A stretch of DNA of 64,000 bases from Deltaproteobacteria bacterium HGW-Deltaproteobacteria-15. Its GTDB lineage: Bacteria > Desulfobacterota > DSM-4660 > Desulfatiglandales > HGW-15. The stretch covers positions 17,592 to 81,591 of the forward strand of contig PHBH01000025.1 in assembly GCA_002840535.1 (NCBI GenBank). The letters are read 5' to 3'. Positions 1 to 8,128 of the stretch are shown here, piece after piece (positions within the stretch are counted from its first letter, which is position 1; the number at the start of each line of letters is the position of its first letter). A program made the translations under genes and the position numbers. The notes beneath the pieces are model-generated. The model was given only the letters and a program-made list of their open reading frames with translations, was not told the origin of the DNA and made no database searches.

Positions 1-2
1 CG

Positions 3-617
3 CCGTGGACACCGGGAATCACGGAAAAGGATGCGCTGTGCAAAACCAAGTCCCTGGTCTCGATCCGTCTGCCCGTGGCTGATGGAGTGGAGGAAAAGGT
101 AACTTCTTTAGCGAGGATGGGCATCCCCATCATACACCTGGCTGCAGGCGAGAATGGAGAGTCCGCAGACCGGACGCCGGTCTTTGTGAAGGACGCGGTC
201 CGCAGGTCCCATCTGGCCCTTCTGGATGCGGGGATGCGGGATGAAGTGACGCTCCTTGCGAGCGGGGGTCTGTCCATGGCGGAGCATGTGGCAAAGACGA
301 TCATCTGCGGCGCCGACGGAGTTTTCGTGGACCTGCCCCTTTTGATTTCCCTTGGCTGCAAAATGTGCCGGCGCTGTACCCGGGGGCTGCCCTGCCCGGC
401 GGATATAGAAGGCGCGCCTTCTTCGTGGGTGGCGGGGAGAGCGATCAACATGATGGCGGCATGGCACAATCAACTCCTGGAGATGATGGGCGCAATGGGG
501 ATTCGGGATGTCCGCCGATTGCGCGGAGAGACAGGCAGGGCCATGTTTTTCGAGGACCTGGATGAGGCCACTTTCGGCGATCTGGGAAAGGTGGAGGAGG
601 GGTGTGAGCTTGAATAG
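3..617 (+). CDS. Split glutamate synthase, divergent synthase-fold subunit (copy 1, 5' partial)
   Basis: C-terminal ~200 residues of a protein colinear with the complete paralogue at 6728-8128; the reading frame is open to the left edge, so start and N-terminal ferredoxin domain lie outside the window. The piece holds the end of an FMN-binding TIM barrel (ASGGLSMAEHVAKTIICGAD) and a Cys cluster CKMCRRCTRGLPC that matches the place of the 3Fe-4S ligands of glutamate synthase. The familiar GOGAT signatures found in the next gene are not seen here, so it may be a structural or electron-carrying partner rather than the catalytic barrel. It overlaps the next gene by 14 bases, implying translational coupling. 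Family assignment is firm; the exact role is inferred. Confidence 0.85.
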   Translation, partial: PWTPGITEKDALCKTKSLVSIRLPVADGVEEKVTSLARMGIPIIHLAAGENGESADRTPVFVKDAVRRSHLALLDAGMRDEVTLLASGGLSMAEHVAKTIICGADGVFVDLPLLISLGCKMCRRCTRGLPCPADIEGAPSSWVAGRAINMMAAWHNQLLEMMGAMGIRDVRRLRGETGRAMFFEDLDEATFGDLGKVEEGCELE

Positions 618-2094
618 GGAGTTAAAAAGGAAGAAAGCCCCGGAAGTCGTCCGTACCCCGTCCCGTTTCCGGAACCCGATTGCCAAGTACCGGATCCACC
701 GCTCGAATGCCTGCACGGCCTGCGGCAAATGCGTGGAGGTATGCCCTTATGGGGTCCACGAGATCCGAAGAGGGAAAGTATTGACCCGGAATTCCTACCG
801 CTGCGTGGGACCCGATTGCCCGACGCCTTGCCACCAGAACTGCCCGGTTCAGGCCCTGGTGCTCAAACCCAATCCGACCTTTCAGACAATGGGTGATTCT
901 CGATGGACCCCGGACTTGCTGGCCAGTGCCTGGTACATGGCGGAATACGGAAAGACTCCTCCCGGCGGTCTCGAACACAGAATCGGAGGATCGGGAGGAG
1001 GTTTCGACAAGCTGCGAATCATCATGCCGCCGAGGAGAGATGATCTCCCCCACCGGGAAGAGGATGTGGATGTGGGTGTCGAGCTGAACCGGCGGCAGGA
1101 CCATGCTCATCAGGTGAGAATCCAGGTTCCGTTCTACGGCGGCGGCATGTCCTACGGATCGGTGAGCATCACCACCATGCTGAGCAGGATCAAGGCTGCT
1201 GCATTGCTCGGGACCTTCTGCTGCACGGGGGAGGGCGGATACCCGGATGAACTGAAGCCTTACAACGATCATGTGATCACGCAAGTCGCCACTGGATTGT
1301 TCGGGGTGCGGGAGGAGACGATCCAGAGGGTCAGGATCGTGGAGTTCAAATATGCCCAGGGCGCCAAGCCTGGACTCGGAGGCCACCTGCTGGGGGATAA
1401 AGTCACGCCCGGGGTGGCGAGAATGCGCGAGGCTGTGGTGGGCTATCCGCTCTTCTCTCCCTTTCCCTTCCACAGCGTCTACAGCGTGGAGGATCACAAG
1501 AAACACGTGGACTGGATCAAGTCCATCAACCCCAGGGCACTGGTTTCCGTAAAAGTTTCCACACCCACGGATGTGGATATGGTCGCCGTGGGGAGTTACT
1601 ATGCCGGGGCCCATATCATCCACCTCGACGGGAGCTACGGCGGGACCGGCGCTGCCCCGGACATTGCCAAGAAGAACATCGCCATGCCGATCGAGTATGC
1701 GGTGCCCAAGGTTCATCGCTTTCTCCAGCAGGAAGGGGTAAGGGACAAGATCACGGTGATTGCCAGCGGAGGGCTCAGGACCCCCCATGACGTGGCCAAG
1801 ATCATCGCCCTTGGAGCCGACGGGGTCTGCACGGGGACCGCGGATCTGGTCGCCCTGGAATGCATCCGGTGTCACAATTGCGAGAGCGGCAGGGGATGCG
1901 CCAGGGGTATAGCCACAACGGATCCGGAACTGTCGAATCTGATCGATCTGGAATGGGGTACCCAAAGGATCGTGAATCTTTTCCTCGGCTGGCGGGCCGA
2001 GCTGGTCCGCATCCTGAAGCGGCTCGGGATGAAGAGCATTCAGGAACTGGTGGGCCGCAGGGATTGCCTGGTGCATTTGGACTACATGAAATGA
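604..2094 (+). CDS. Split glutamate synthase, ferredoxin plus FMN synthase domain (copy 1)
   Basis: 496-residue archaeal-type glutamate synthase core. N-terminal 4Fe-4S motif CTACGKCVEVCP (about 37-48) and a second Cys set (67-80) precede the FMN-binding synthase barrel. Barrel signatures match GltB: CTGEGGYPDE, YAQGAKPGLGGHLLGDK, SYGGTGAAP, and a C-terminal CIRCHNCESGRGCARG cluster suited to the 3Fe-4S centre. Expected reaction: 2-oxoglutarate plus ammonia (from the amidotransferase subunit at 2365) plus two electrons to glutamate, in the cytoplasm. Start GTG 604 follows GGAGGAGG closely; TTG 610 has better spacing and cannot be excluded. The gene ends 6 bases before a heptamer array and is separated from its amidotransferase by a palindromic element. 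Confidence 0.88.
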   Translation: MSLNRELKRKKAPEVVRTPSRFRNPIAKYRIHRSNACTACGKCVEVCPYGVHEIRRGKVLTRNSYRCVGPDCPTPCHQNCPVQALVLKPNPTFQTMGDSRWTPDLLASAWYMAEYGKTPPGGLEHRIGGSGGGFDKLRIIMPPRRDDLPHREEDVDVGVELNRRQDHAHQVRIQVPFYGGGMSYGSVSITTMLSRIKAAALLGTFCCTGEGGYPDELKPYNDHVITQVATGLFGVREETIQRVRIVEFKYAQGAKPGLGGHLLGDKVTPGVARMREAVVGYPLFSPFPFHSVYSVEDHKKHVDWIKSINPRALVSVKVSTPTDVDMVAVGSYYAGAHIIHLDGSYGGTGAAPDIAKKNIAMPIEYAVPKVHRFLQQEGVRDKITVIASGGLRTPHDVAKIIALGADGVCTGTADLVALECIRCHNCESGRGCARGIATTDPELSNLIDLEWGTQRIVNLFLGWRAELVRILKRLGMKSIQELVGRRDCLVHLDYMK

Positions 2095-2099
2095 CGATT

Positions 2100-2148
2100 C
2101 AGGATGCATGATGCTAGAGCCAGGATTAAGGATGCAAGATTGCAGGGT
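2100..2148. repeat. Degenerate 7-bp tandem array (AGGATGC type)
   Basis: About seven consecutive 7-base units (CAGGATG, CATGATG, CTAGAGC, CAGGATT, AAGGATG, CAAGATT, GCAGGGT) starting 6 bases after a stop codon. Unit length and position after a gene end agree with the other heptamer arrays of the window, though the unit sequence is specific to this locus and the units are more degenerate than elsewhere. Confidence 0.6.
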
Positions 2149-2157
2149 GCCGAATAT

Positions 2158-2340
2158 GAAGACTCTCTCGCAGACTTCGCAGAGATGCCAGGCATTGCTG
2201 AAGACATCCACAACATGCCGATAGGTGGATCGTGCTCCAAAGGAGCTGAACCTGTCCTGTTTTTTGGCACAAAAAACAGGACAAACATGCCCTCTCTCTT
2301 CTGAACTCTGCGAGCTCGAGCGAAGCGGGCGAGAGGCATT
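2158..2340. repeat. Nested palindromic element between synthase and amidotransferase genes (copy 1)
   Basis: The centre is a 13-bp perfect inverted repeat, TGTCCTGTTTTTT (2253-2265) against its complement (2271-2283), with a 5-base loop. Looser outer arms rich in CTCTCGCAGA and CTCTGCGAG flank it. An element of the same design, with nearly the same central hairpin, occupies the homologous gap at 9712-9905. The T6 and A6 runs could give it weak bidirectional terminator activity. Confidence 0.65.
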
Positions 2341-2364
2341 CTTCTTCTGAATGTGAAATGAGCT

Positions 2365-5025
2365 ATGAAAACAGATCTGATTAAGAGAGTCATTGAGTCG
2401 AGAAGACCGCTCGTGGAGGATCTCCGTGGGAGACCTACCGCGTCGACAGAGGGAGAAGGGGGATGCGGCGTTACGGGATTTGCCTGCAGCATCCCGGTCA
2501 GGGGCAAGCACATATTCGAACCTTCACGGCAGATGCATAACCGGGGAAACGGGCGCGGGGGCGGCATTGCGGCAATGGGATTCGATCACCGCATGCTGGG
2601 CGTATCCAAGGATGCGCTGGAGGAGGATTACTGCCTCCAGGTAGCTGTCCTGCAAGAAGGGATCATCGATGAAGTGAAGAACCAGTTCATCACCCCTTTT
2701 CTCCAGGTAGACTTCTCGGAGGAGATCCCCCACATCGACGATTACAGGGACATCCATGGGCTTGAGGTAAGGCCTCCTGACGTGCACCGTTATTTTGTCA
2801 GGGTCAAGCCGGACATCCTGGAGTCCTTCACACGCAGGAATGGTCTGTCCGGCCTCACTCAGCGACAGGCCGAAGACGAGTTCATCTATCAGAACACCTA
2901 CAAGCTCAATAAAACCTTCTACGACGCCTACGGCAGCCAGAGGGCGTTTGTGCTCTCCCACGGCAGGAACTTCTTTATCCTGAAGATTGTGGGGTATGCT
3001 GAACAGGTGGTGCAGTACTACCAGCTGGACGACTTCAAGGCCCACATCTGGATCGCACACCAGCGCTACCCGACCAAGGGAAGGGTCTGGCATCCGGCAG
3101 GGGCCCATCCGTTCATCGGCCTCAATGAGGCCCTGGTGCACAACGGCGATTTCGCCAACTATCACACAGTGGCGGAATACCTGAGACAGAGGAACATCCA
3201 CCCCCTCTTTCTTACGGACACCGAGGTGTCTGCCCTTCTTTTCGATCTCTACAGCCGGACCTACGGCTACCCGCTCGAGCATGTGATCGAGGCCCTGGCG
3301 CCAACCATGGAGAGGGACTTCAACCGGCTCCCTTCTGAAAAGCAGAAACTCTACCGGGCTATCCAGGCCACCCATATTCATGGTTCTCCTGACGGTCCCT
3401 GGTTCTTTATCATTGCCAGGAACGATACGGAAAATGGGAAACTCCAGCTCATCGGCATCACCGATACGGCCATGCTGCGGCCCCAGGTTTTCGCGCTTCA
3501 CGAGGGCCAGGTGCAACTGGGTCTCATCTGCTCGGAAAAACAGGCCATCGATGCGACTCTCAGAAGCCTCTCGGATGAGGATCCCAGGTTCGGGACCGTG
3601 GCGGACCGCTACTGGAACGCACGGGGCGGGAGCCATACGGACGGGGGAGCATTCATCTTCAACCTGGAGGAGAAAGAAAAGGGAGGGCTCGAGAGAACCC
3701 TTTCCTGCACGGACAAGTTCGGCAAGGAGATTCGGGTAAGAGGCGACCAGGCCGCCTACCTCCCCGGCAGCGTGTATTATCGATTGGAGAATGAAGGAAA
3801 AGCACGGTTCGATATCTCGGGAATATTCGAGCTGCAGCGCTCGGACCTCCTCTTTGAATACGTGAAGGAAAGACTCAAAGAATGGGACTATTCGGATCTT
3901 ATGGACTGCATGAGGGATGTTCGAAGGTATGCATTGAGGGGAGATGCCGATTTCGAAGTGGCGCTCTCGGCCCTTACCCGACTCCTGGATCTCCGCTACC
4001 CGACATTTGACAAAAAGAGGCGGTCCATCCTGCAGATCCTCTCCCGGACCCTGGATACCATATTCCGCCATTTCGCCACGCTCGAAAACGATTCCGGAAA
4101 GGGGTCCTACAGGCTCATCGATTGGGAGAGCAGGCAGTTTTTCAGGGGGCCTTCTTATCAGGAAAAGGTTTTGGTCATAGACGCCTCACTGTTCCCTCCG
4201 GAAGGGGACAATTGTGACAGCCGGCTCATGGCCGAGGCATTTCTCAGGGGGTGGCGGCGGTTTATTGTTTTCGGATTGAAAGGGCAGCGGTTTCATGGAT
4301 GCGGTCTGGGCCCGGATACTGCCGGCGTGAAGATCGATATCTATGGGAGCTCGGGCGACTACCTCGCATCCGGCATCGACGGCCTTTCCATCACCGTCCA
4401 CGGAAACGCACAGGACCAGCTCGGCCAGGTTATGAAATCGGGAAAGCTCGTGGTGTATGGTGACGTGGGCCAGACCTTCCTCTACGGCGCAAAGGGTGGT
4501 GAGGTCTATGTCATGGGCAATGGAGCGGGGAGACCGCTCATCAATGCAGTGGGGAGGCCTCGGGTAATCATCAACGGCACCTGCCTGGACTATCTTGCCG
4601 AGTCATTCATGGCCGGAGATCCTCTCAATGGGGGCGGGTTCGTGATCCTGAACGGCCTTCAGTTCGATGAGGATGGAAAAGCGATTCCTCAGACAACTCC
4701 CTACCCCGGATCCAATCTCTTCTCGCTCGCATCCGGAGGCGCCATCTACGTCCGCGATCCTTTCAAACAGGTAGAGGAGGAGCAGCTCAACGGCGGAGAA
4801 ATCGTTCCGCTTTCTGAAAAGGACTGGGACCTGATCCGGCCATATCTTGAGGAAAACGAGAGGCTGTTCGGAATTTCAATTGAAAAGGATCTCCTGACCG
4901 TGGATTGCCTTCAAAAGAGCCCGCTTGAGGTCTACGTCAAAGTGAAGCCCGGCGCCAAGGCGCATCTCACCGAAGAGAGTCTGGAAGAGTGGATTGAGAG
5001 AGAGTCTGTGGCAGGGAGGGGCTGA
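2365..5025 (+). CDS. Glutamate synthase class-II amidotransferase plus GXGXG domain protein (copy 1)
   Basis: 886 residues that would release ammonia from glutamine for the synthase subunit. The class-II (Ntn) glutaminase domain is at the N-terminus: putative nucleophile Cys34 in EGGCGVTGFA, then HQRYPTKGRVWHP and the oxyanion region NEALVHNGDFANYH. Because Ntn hydrolases need an N-terminal Cys, a 33-residue propeptide must be removed. After a central linker region the C-terminal ~250 residues form the GXGXG beta-helix of GltB (GDYLASGIDGL, GNAQDQLGQ, GDVGQTFLYGAKGGEVYVMG). GltB therefore appears split into GATase+GXGXG here and two FMN/ferredoxin polypeptides upstream. Full-length paralogue at 9931. 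Start ATG lacks a strong ribosome-binding site. Confidence 0.88.
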   Translation: MKTDLIKRVIESRRPLVEDLRGRPTASTEGEGGCGVTGFACSIPVRGKHIFEPSRQMHNRGNGRGGGIAAMGFDHRMLGVSKDALEEDYCLQVAVLQEGIIDEVKNQFITPFLQVDFSEEIPHIDDYRDIHGLEVRPPDVHRYFVRVKPDILESFTRRNGLSGLTQRQAEDEFIYQNTYKLNKTFYDAYGSQRAFVLSHGRNFFILKIVGYAEQVVQYYQLDDFKAHIWIAHQRYPTKGRVWHPAGAHPFIGLNEALVHNGDFANYHTVAEYLRQRNIHPLFLTDTEVSALLFDLYSRTYGYPLEHVIEALAPTMERDFNRLPSEKQKLYRAIQATHIHGSPDGPWFFIIARNDTENGKLQLIGITDTAMLRPQVFALHEGQVQLGLICSEKQAIDATLRSLSDEDPRFGTVADRYWNARGGSHTDGGAFIFNLEEKEKGGLERTLSCTDKFGKEIRVRGDQAAYLPGSVYYRLENEGKARFDISGIFELQRSDLLFEYVKERLKEWDYSDLMDCMRDVRRYALRGDADFEVALSALTRLLDLRYPTFDKKRRSILQILSRTLDTIFRHFATLENDSGKGSYRLIDWESRQFFRGPSYQEKVLVIDASLFPPEGDNCDSRLMAEAFLRGWRRFIVFGLKGQRFHGCGLGPDTAGVKIDIYGSSGDYLASGIDGLSITVHGNAQDQLGQVMKSGKLVVYGDVGQTFLYGAKGGEVYVMGNGAGRPLINAVGRPRVIINGTCLDYLAESFMAGDPLNGGGFVILNGLQFDEDGKAIPQTTPYPGSNLFSLASGGAIYVRDPFKQVEEEQLNGGEIVPLSEKDWDLIRPYLEENERLFGISIEKDLLTVDCLQKSPLEVYVKVKPGAKAHLTEESLEEWIERESVAGRG

Positions 5026-5103
5026 GGTCCTGTTAGTGCTGCTAATCATATACAAATTAGTGCAGTTTCACTATAAAGGCCTAGAAAAAGATAAGAAAAT
5101 GGC

Positions 5104-5131
5104 TTGACAAGGAAGTGGAAGCGCGTATTCT
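5104..5131 (+). promoter_or_regulatory. Sigma-70 type promoter upstream of the mvhD-metF cluster
   Basis: TTGACA at 5104-5109 and TATTCT at 5126-5131 with a 16-base spacer. A start site near 5138 would put the structured leader at 5138-5234 right at the RNA 5' end. Confidence 0.55.
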
Positions 5132-5137
5132 GCTTTC

Positions 5138-5234
5138 ATCCGCACAATGAAGCGCGGATACCTTCTTAGATCTACAACTAAGTAGAAACCGACAAAGGCG
5201 TCTTTCTTCCCTCAGGAAGGAGACGCCTTTTTTT
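5138..5234 (+). ncRNA. Structured leader or small RNA ending in a terminator
   Basis: About 97 nt between a promoter-like sequence and a strong terminator. Stem 1 pairs ATCCGC (5138-5143) with GCGGAT (5154-5159). Stem 2 pairs CTTAG (5165-5169) with CTAAG (5178-5182), and an alternative stem TCTAC (5171-5175) / GTAGA (5182-5186) excludes it. The alternative pairing and terminator fit an attenuator for the redox cluster starting at 5337, or an independent small RNA. I could not match it to a known riboswitch class. Confidence 0.4.
5194..5234 (+). terminator. Rho-independent terminator
   Basis: AAAGGCGTCT (5194-5203) pairs with AGACGCCTTT (5221-5230); the upper stem CTTCC (5206-5210) / GGAAG (5215-5219) closes a CTCA loop; seven T residues run from 5228 to 5234. 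It lies 102 bases ahead of the mvhD start, so it ends upstream or leader transcription. Confidence 0.8.
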
Positions 5235-5336
5235 CATGCCCGATATCCTTATTTTCAACGAAGAAAACAAGGTAAGGGCGCCTCTCACATTTGATCGGAA
5301 ATGGATTTCTATCCCCAGTGAATGAGGGAAGGCCCA

Positions 5337-5795
5337 ATGAACGAATCCTCTCCACGTATTTCGGTCTATGTTTGCCATCGGTGCATCCCTCAGGGGTCCC
5401 ATTTGCCGCGCCAGTGGACCCAGGATGGCATCCGAGTTCATGTGACCGTGTTGCCCTGCAGCGGCAAAACGGATGGTCAATATCTTTTTCATGCAATCGA
5501 AGCGGGAGCCCAGGGGCTGCTCGTAGTGACTTGTCCCAGCGGGGAATGCCATTTGTCCCAGGGCAACTACCGTGCGGAGATCCGCATCCGAACGCTACGG
5601 CGGCTTCTTGCGGAGATCGGGTTGGAACCCGAACGGGCCGAACTTGTGCGCTGCGCTCAAAACGATGATCTCAAAAGGTTGATCCTCGATGCGGTAAACA
5701 GGTTCTGCGCTTTGGGTAAGAGTCCGGTGCTGCAGAGTCCCGCTCCCTACCATAGCGATGTCAGGACAAGCCGTGAAGCGGCTGCCAAGTCTTAA
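5337..5795 (+). CDS. mvhD: MvhD/FrhD-family [2Fe-2S] electron-transfer subunit (first copy)
   Basis: 152 residues. MvhD-type proteins carry a [2Fe-2S] cluster and pass electrons to HdrA. The family pattern is visible: CHRC near residues 13-16, LPCSGKTDG, the hydrophobic stretch AGAQGLLVVTCPSGECH and GNYRAE, followed by the helical IRTLRRLLAEIGLEPERAELV. The N-terminal Cys pair is spaced differently from the usual CCxxC form, so cluster ligation may differ. Start ATG 5337 is chosen because GAGGGAAGG (5323-5331) is well spaced from it. First gene after the leader/terminator; metF follows after 12 bases. A second MvhD lies at 19057. Confidence 0.8.
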   Translation: MNESSPRISVYVCHRCIPQGSHLPRQWTQDGIRVHVTVLPCSGKTDGQYLFHAIEAGAQGLLVVTCPSGECHLSQGNYRAEIRIRTLRRLLAEIGLEPERAELVRCAQNDDLKRLILDAVNRFCALGKSPVLQSPAPYHSDVRTSREAAAKS

Positions 5796-5807
5796 GAGGA
5801 AGAAGCC

Positions 5808-6725
5808 ATGACAGAAAAGGAAACGGGGTTTCAGGCAAGACTGCGCTCAAGGGAGCAGGTCCTGGTCGTCGAAGTTGCCCCGCCAAAAGGGGGCGACCCG
5901 ATCCCGCTGCGCTCCGCTGCGAAACGGTATCAAGGCAAAGTCCATGCAATCAGCGTGAGTGATAATCGCCATGGGATTTGCATGGCGTCAATCGCGGCAG
6001 GGGCCATCCTCGCTTCGGAGGGCATGGAGCCCATTGTGCACGTGCTCACCCGTGACCGGAACCGTATCGCGCTGATCGCAGACTGCCTCGGCGCACAGGC
6101 CCTCGGGGTGCGAAATATCCTGTGCACCAGCGGCACTCATCAGACGTTGCCAGGTTGTTCCCAGGCCAGGAATGTATTCGACATGGATTCGACCCAACTG
6201 ATCGAAGCGATCGCTCACCTGGGAAACAACGGATCCATGTTCTTTGGGGAGCGATTTGAACCCGCAGGGCCTTTCTGCCTGGGCGCGGTTGCCGCTCCCT
6301 TTGCCGATCCGGCGGAGCTTCAACTGATACGGCTTGCCAAAAAGGTGAACGCAGGGGCGGAGTTCCTCATCACACAGCCAGTCTATGACCTCGATCGTTT
6401 CCGCACCTGGTGGGGGCAAGTCACAAAAAGGTCCATTCATGAGAAATCCGCCATTCTGGCCTCCATTCAGCCGCTGCTCCATGCCGGAAGTGCGAAGGCC
6501 TACGCCGAAAGCCGCCCGACCCCCGGGGTTCCCCGGAGTTTGTTGGACAGGCTGTCTTCTGCGGGTAATGCAGAGGCTGAGCGTGCCGCAGGCATTGATA
6601 TCGCCGTCGAGACCATCAAACAGGTCTCCGCCTTGAAGGGTCTGGCCGGATTTCAAATCTGTGCGGATGGGGATGAAGGCGCCGTCCTCGAGATTCTTGA
6701 ACGCTCCGGATTGGAGGTCCGTTAG
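5808..6725 (+). CDS. metF: Methylenetetrahydrofolate reductase (MetF type)
   Basis: 305-residue FAD-dependent TIM-barrel enzyme reducing 5,10-methylene-THF to 5-methyl-THF in C1 metabolism (Wood-Ljungdahl or methionine supply). Visible features: Glu22 in VLVVEVAPPKGG at the position of the catalytic Glu, HVLTRDRNR (folate/FAD region, cf. CRDRN of MetF), and AEFLITQPVYD. Short MetF proteins of this kind in acetogens work together with a MetV partner; a MetV homologue ends this cluster at 19682. Preceded by AAGAGGAAGAAG and followed after 2 bases by a split-GOGAT gene, so it is clearly in one operon with redox and GOGAT genes. Whether it uses NADH or an Hdr-linked donor cannot be read from the sequence. 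Confidence 0.9.
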   Translation: MTEKETGFQARLRSREQVLVVEVAPPKGGDPIPLRSAAKRYQGKVHAISVSDNRHGICMASIAAGAILASEGMEPIVHVLTRDRNRIALIADCLGAQALGVRNILCTSGTHQTLPGCSQARNVFDMDSTQLIEAIAHLGNNGSMFFGERFEPAGPFCLGAVAAPFADPAELQLIRLAKKVNAGAEFLITQPVYDLDRFRTWWGQVTKRSIHEKSAILASIQPLLHAGSAKAYAESRPTPGVPRSLLDRLSSAGNAEAERAAGIDIAVETIKQVSALKGLAGFQICADGDEGAVLEILERSGLEVR

Positions 6726-6727
6726 CC

Positions 6728-8128
6728 GTGCCTGCAAAGTACCATATCGATACGAATCCCGCTCCTCCTCGTCAACGGCCCATCGGCAAACTCGGGATTG
6801 TGGACTGGCGCGAGGATTGTTCGAATTGTCATAACTGCGTGAAGCGCGACTGCGTGTACGGATTTTATCGGGAAGAAGCGGACGGTCTGCACAAGGAAAG
6901 AGGGTACCTGGATTATGTCTATCAGTGCAAAGGGTGTCTGATCTGTGTCCAGAACTGCACCAAGGGTATTCTGACGCGAGTCGTCAATCCGGAGTACAAC
7001 CTCCTGGGCGACGAGTATTACACCCCTGAGAGTATTTTATCCAACTGGTATCAGGCCGAGACAGGTTCCATCCCCGTTTCCGGGGCCGGTTATGGGGGGC
7101 CGTTTTCCGGCCCCGGCTTCGATTCGATGTGGACGGACATGTCGGAAATCGTGAGGCCCACACGCGACGGCATCCATGGGCGGGAATACATCAACACGAG
7201 CGTGGACATCGGCAGGAAGCTCAACGCCCTTTCCTTTGAACAGGGAAAACCCACTCTGACCCCGCCGCCCCTCCTGGAGATACCGCTTCCCATCATCTTC
7301 GAAACCGTTCCTGCTCATTTTCAAAGGGGCGTGGTGGTCCGTTCCATAGCCAAGGCGGCAGCCAGGATCGGCACCCTGTTCATCTCTCAAGGAAAAGAAG
7401 CGCATGGTTCCGCTGCGATGGACGGCGGGTGTGCCGTTCCGTTGATCCGGCCGGAAGACATCGGCCGCTTTCCAATGACCGCACCACTGGTCATGGTGGC
7501 TTACAGTGAACAGGCCGCCGGCCACCGGGCGCGGATCAAGGAAGAAAGCCCGAATACGATCGTGGCCGTGCGAGTCCACGCCGAAGCGAACGTTGCCCCG
7601 CGAATCTGCGAAATGACCCGGGACGGCATTGAAGTGATCGAACTCGTATTCGATGCTCATGGCCGTGAAGGCGGTTCCACGAACCCACGGCACATGCGTG
7701 ATGTGCTCCGGGATGTCCACAAGGCGCTGACCAAGGCGGGCACACGCGATCTCGTAACGATCATTGCGTCGGGGGGCATTGCCCAGGCCGAACATGTGGC
7801 CAAGGCGATTATCTGCGGCGCGGATCTCGTGGCGATTGACCTCCCCCTGATGATTGCCCTCGAGTGCCGGTTGTGCGGGGAATGCGAACGCGGCGAGATG
7901 TGTCCCATTCACCTGGAGGAAATCGGAGAGGAATTCGCCGTGCAACGGATCGTGAATTTGATGGCTGCATGGCGGAACCAGCTGCTTGAACTGCTCGGGG
8001 CCATGGGGATCCGCGAGGCGCGCCGGTTGCGCGGAGAAACCGGACGCTGCATGTTTTTCGAGGATCTTGAGGCCGCTACCTTTGGCAGGATGTTCGGGAA
8101 GCGGAAAAACGGGGGTCCCATGGTATGA
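6728..8128 (+). CDS. Split glutamate synthase, divergent ferredoxin/FMN-fold subunit (copy 2)
   Basis: 466 residues. N-terminal dicluster ferredoxin (C31, C34, C37, C42 and C67, C70, C73, C77) joined to a GltB-like FMN barrel with ASGGIAQAEHVAKAIICGAD and the cluster CRLCGECERGEMC. The barrel lacks the TGEGG, QGAKPG and GGTGAAP signatures of its neighbour, with changes such as AHGREGGSTNP, so catalytic 2-oxoglutarate amination by this subunit is doubtful; it may form the second half of a synthase heterodimer and handle electrons. GTG start 2 bases after metF; its end overlaps the next start (ATGA). The paralogue at the left edge shows that the divergent form is kept in both copies. Confidence 0.85.
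   Translation: MPAKYHIDTNPAPPRQRPIGKLGIVDWREDCSNCHNCVKRDCVYGFYREEADGLHKERGYLDYVYQCKGCLICVQNCTKGILTRVVNPEYNLLGDEYYTPESILSNWYQAETGSIPVSGAGYGGPFSGPGFDSMWTDMSEIVRPTRDGIHGREYINTSVDIGRKLNALSFEQGKPTLTPPPLLEIPLPIIFETVPAHFQRGVVVRSIAKAAARIGTLFISQGKEAHGSAAMDGGCAVPLIRPEDIGRFPMTAPLVMVAYSEQAAGHRARIKEESPNTIVAVRVHAEANVAPRICEMTRDGIEVIELVFDAHGREGGSTNPRHMRDVLRDVHKALTKAGTRDLVTIIASGGIAQAEHVAKAIICGADLVAIDLPLMIALECRLCGECERGEMCPIHLEEIGEEFAVQRIVNLMAAWRNQLLELLGAMGIREARRLRGETGRCMFFEDLEAATFGRMFGKRKNGGPMV

Noticed and set aside
2253..2283. Sigma-54 promoter (TTGGCAC) inside the palindrome
   Set aside because: Only the -24-like half is present; the GC at -12 is missing and the match arises from the hairpin loop.
2104..2304. 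Small frame between the B- and C-type GOGAT genes
   Set aside because: Its codons are made of the heptamer array and the palindromic element; no ribosome-binding site or family resemblance.
622..2511. Long open frame on the minus strand (629 codons) opposite the GOGAT genes
   Set aside because: It lies entirely antisense to genes with clear family motifs, has no recognisable domain and is expected in GC-rich DNA. The same holds for the other long antisense frames, e.g. 2524-4071, 7037-8695 and 9910-11478.
5138..5234. Known riboswitch class (THF, glutamine, fluoride, preQ1, GEMM) in the leader
   Set aside because: I looked for their conserved sequence blocks and did not find them; only generic stems and a terminator are supported.
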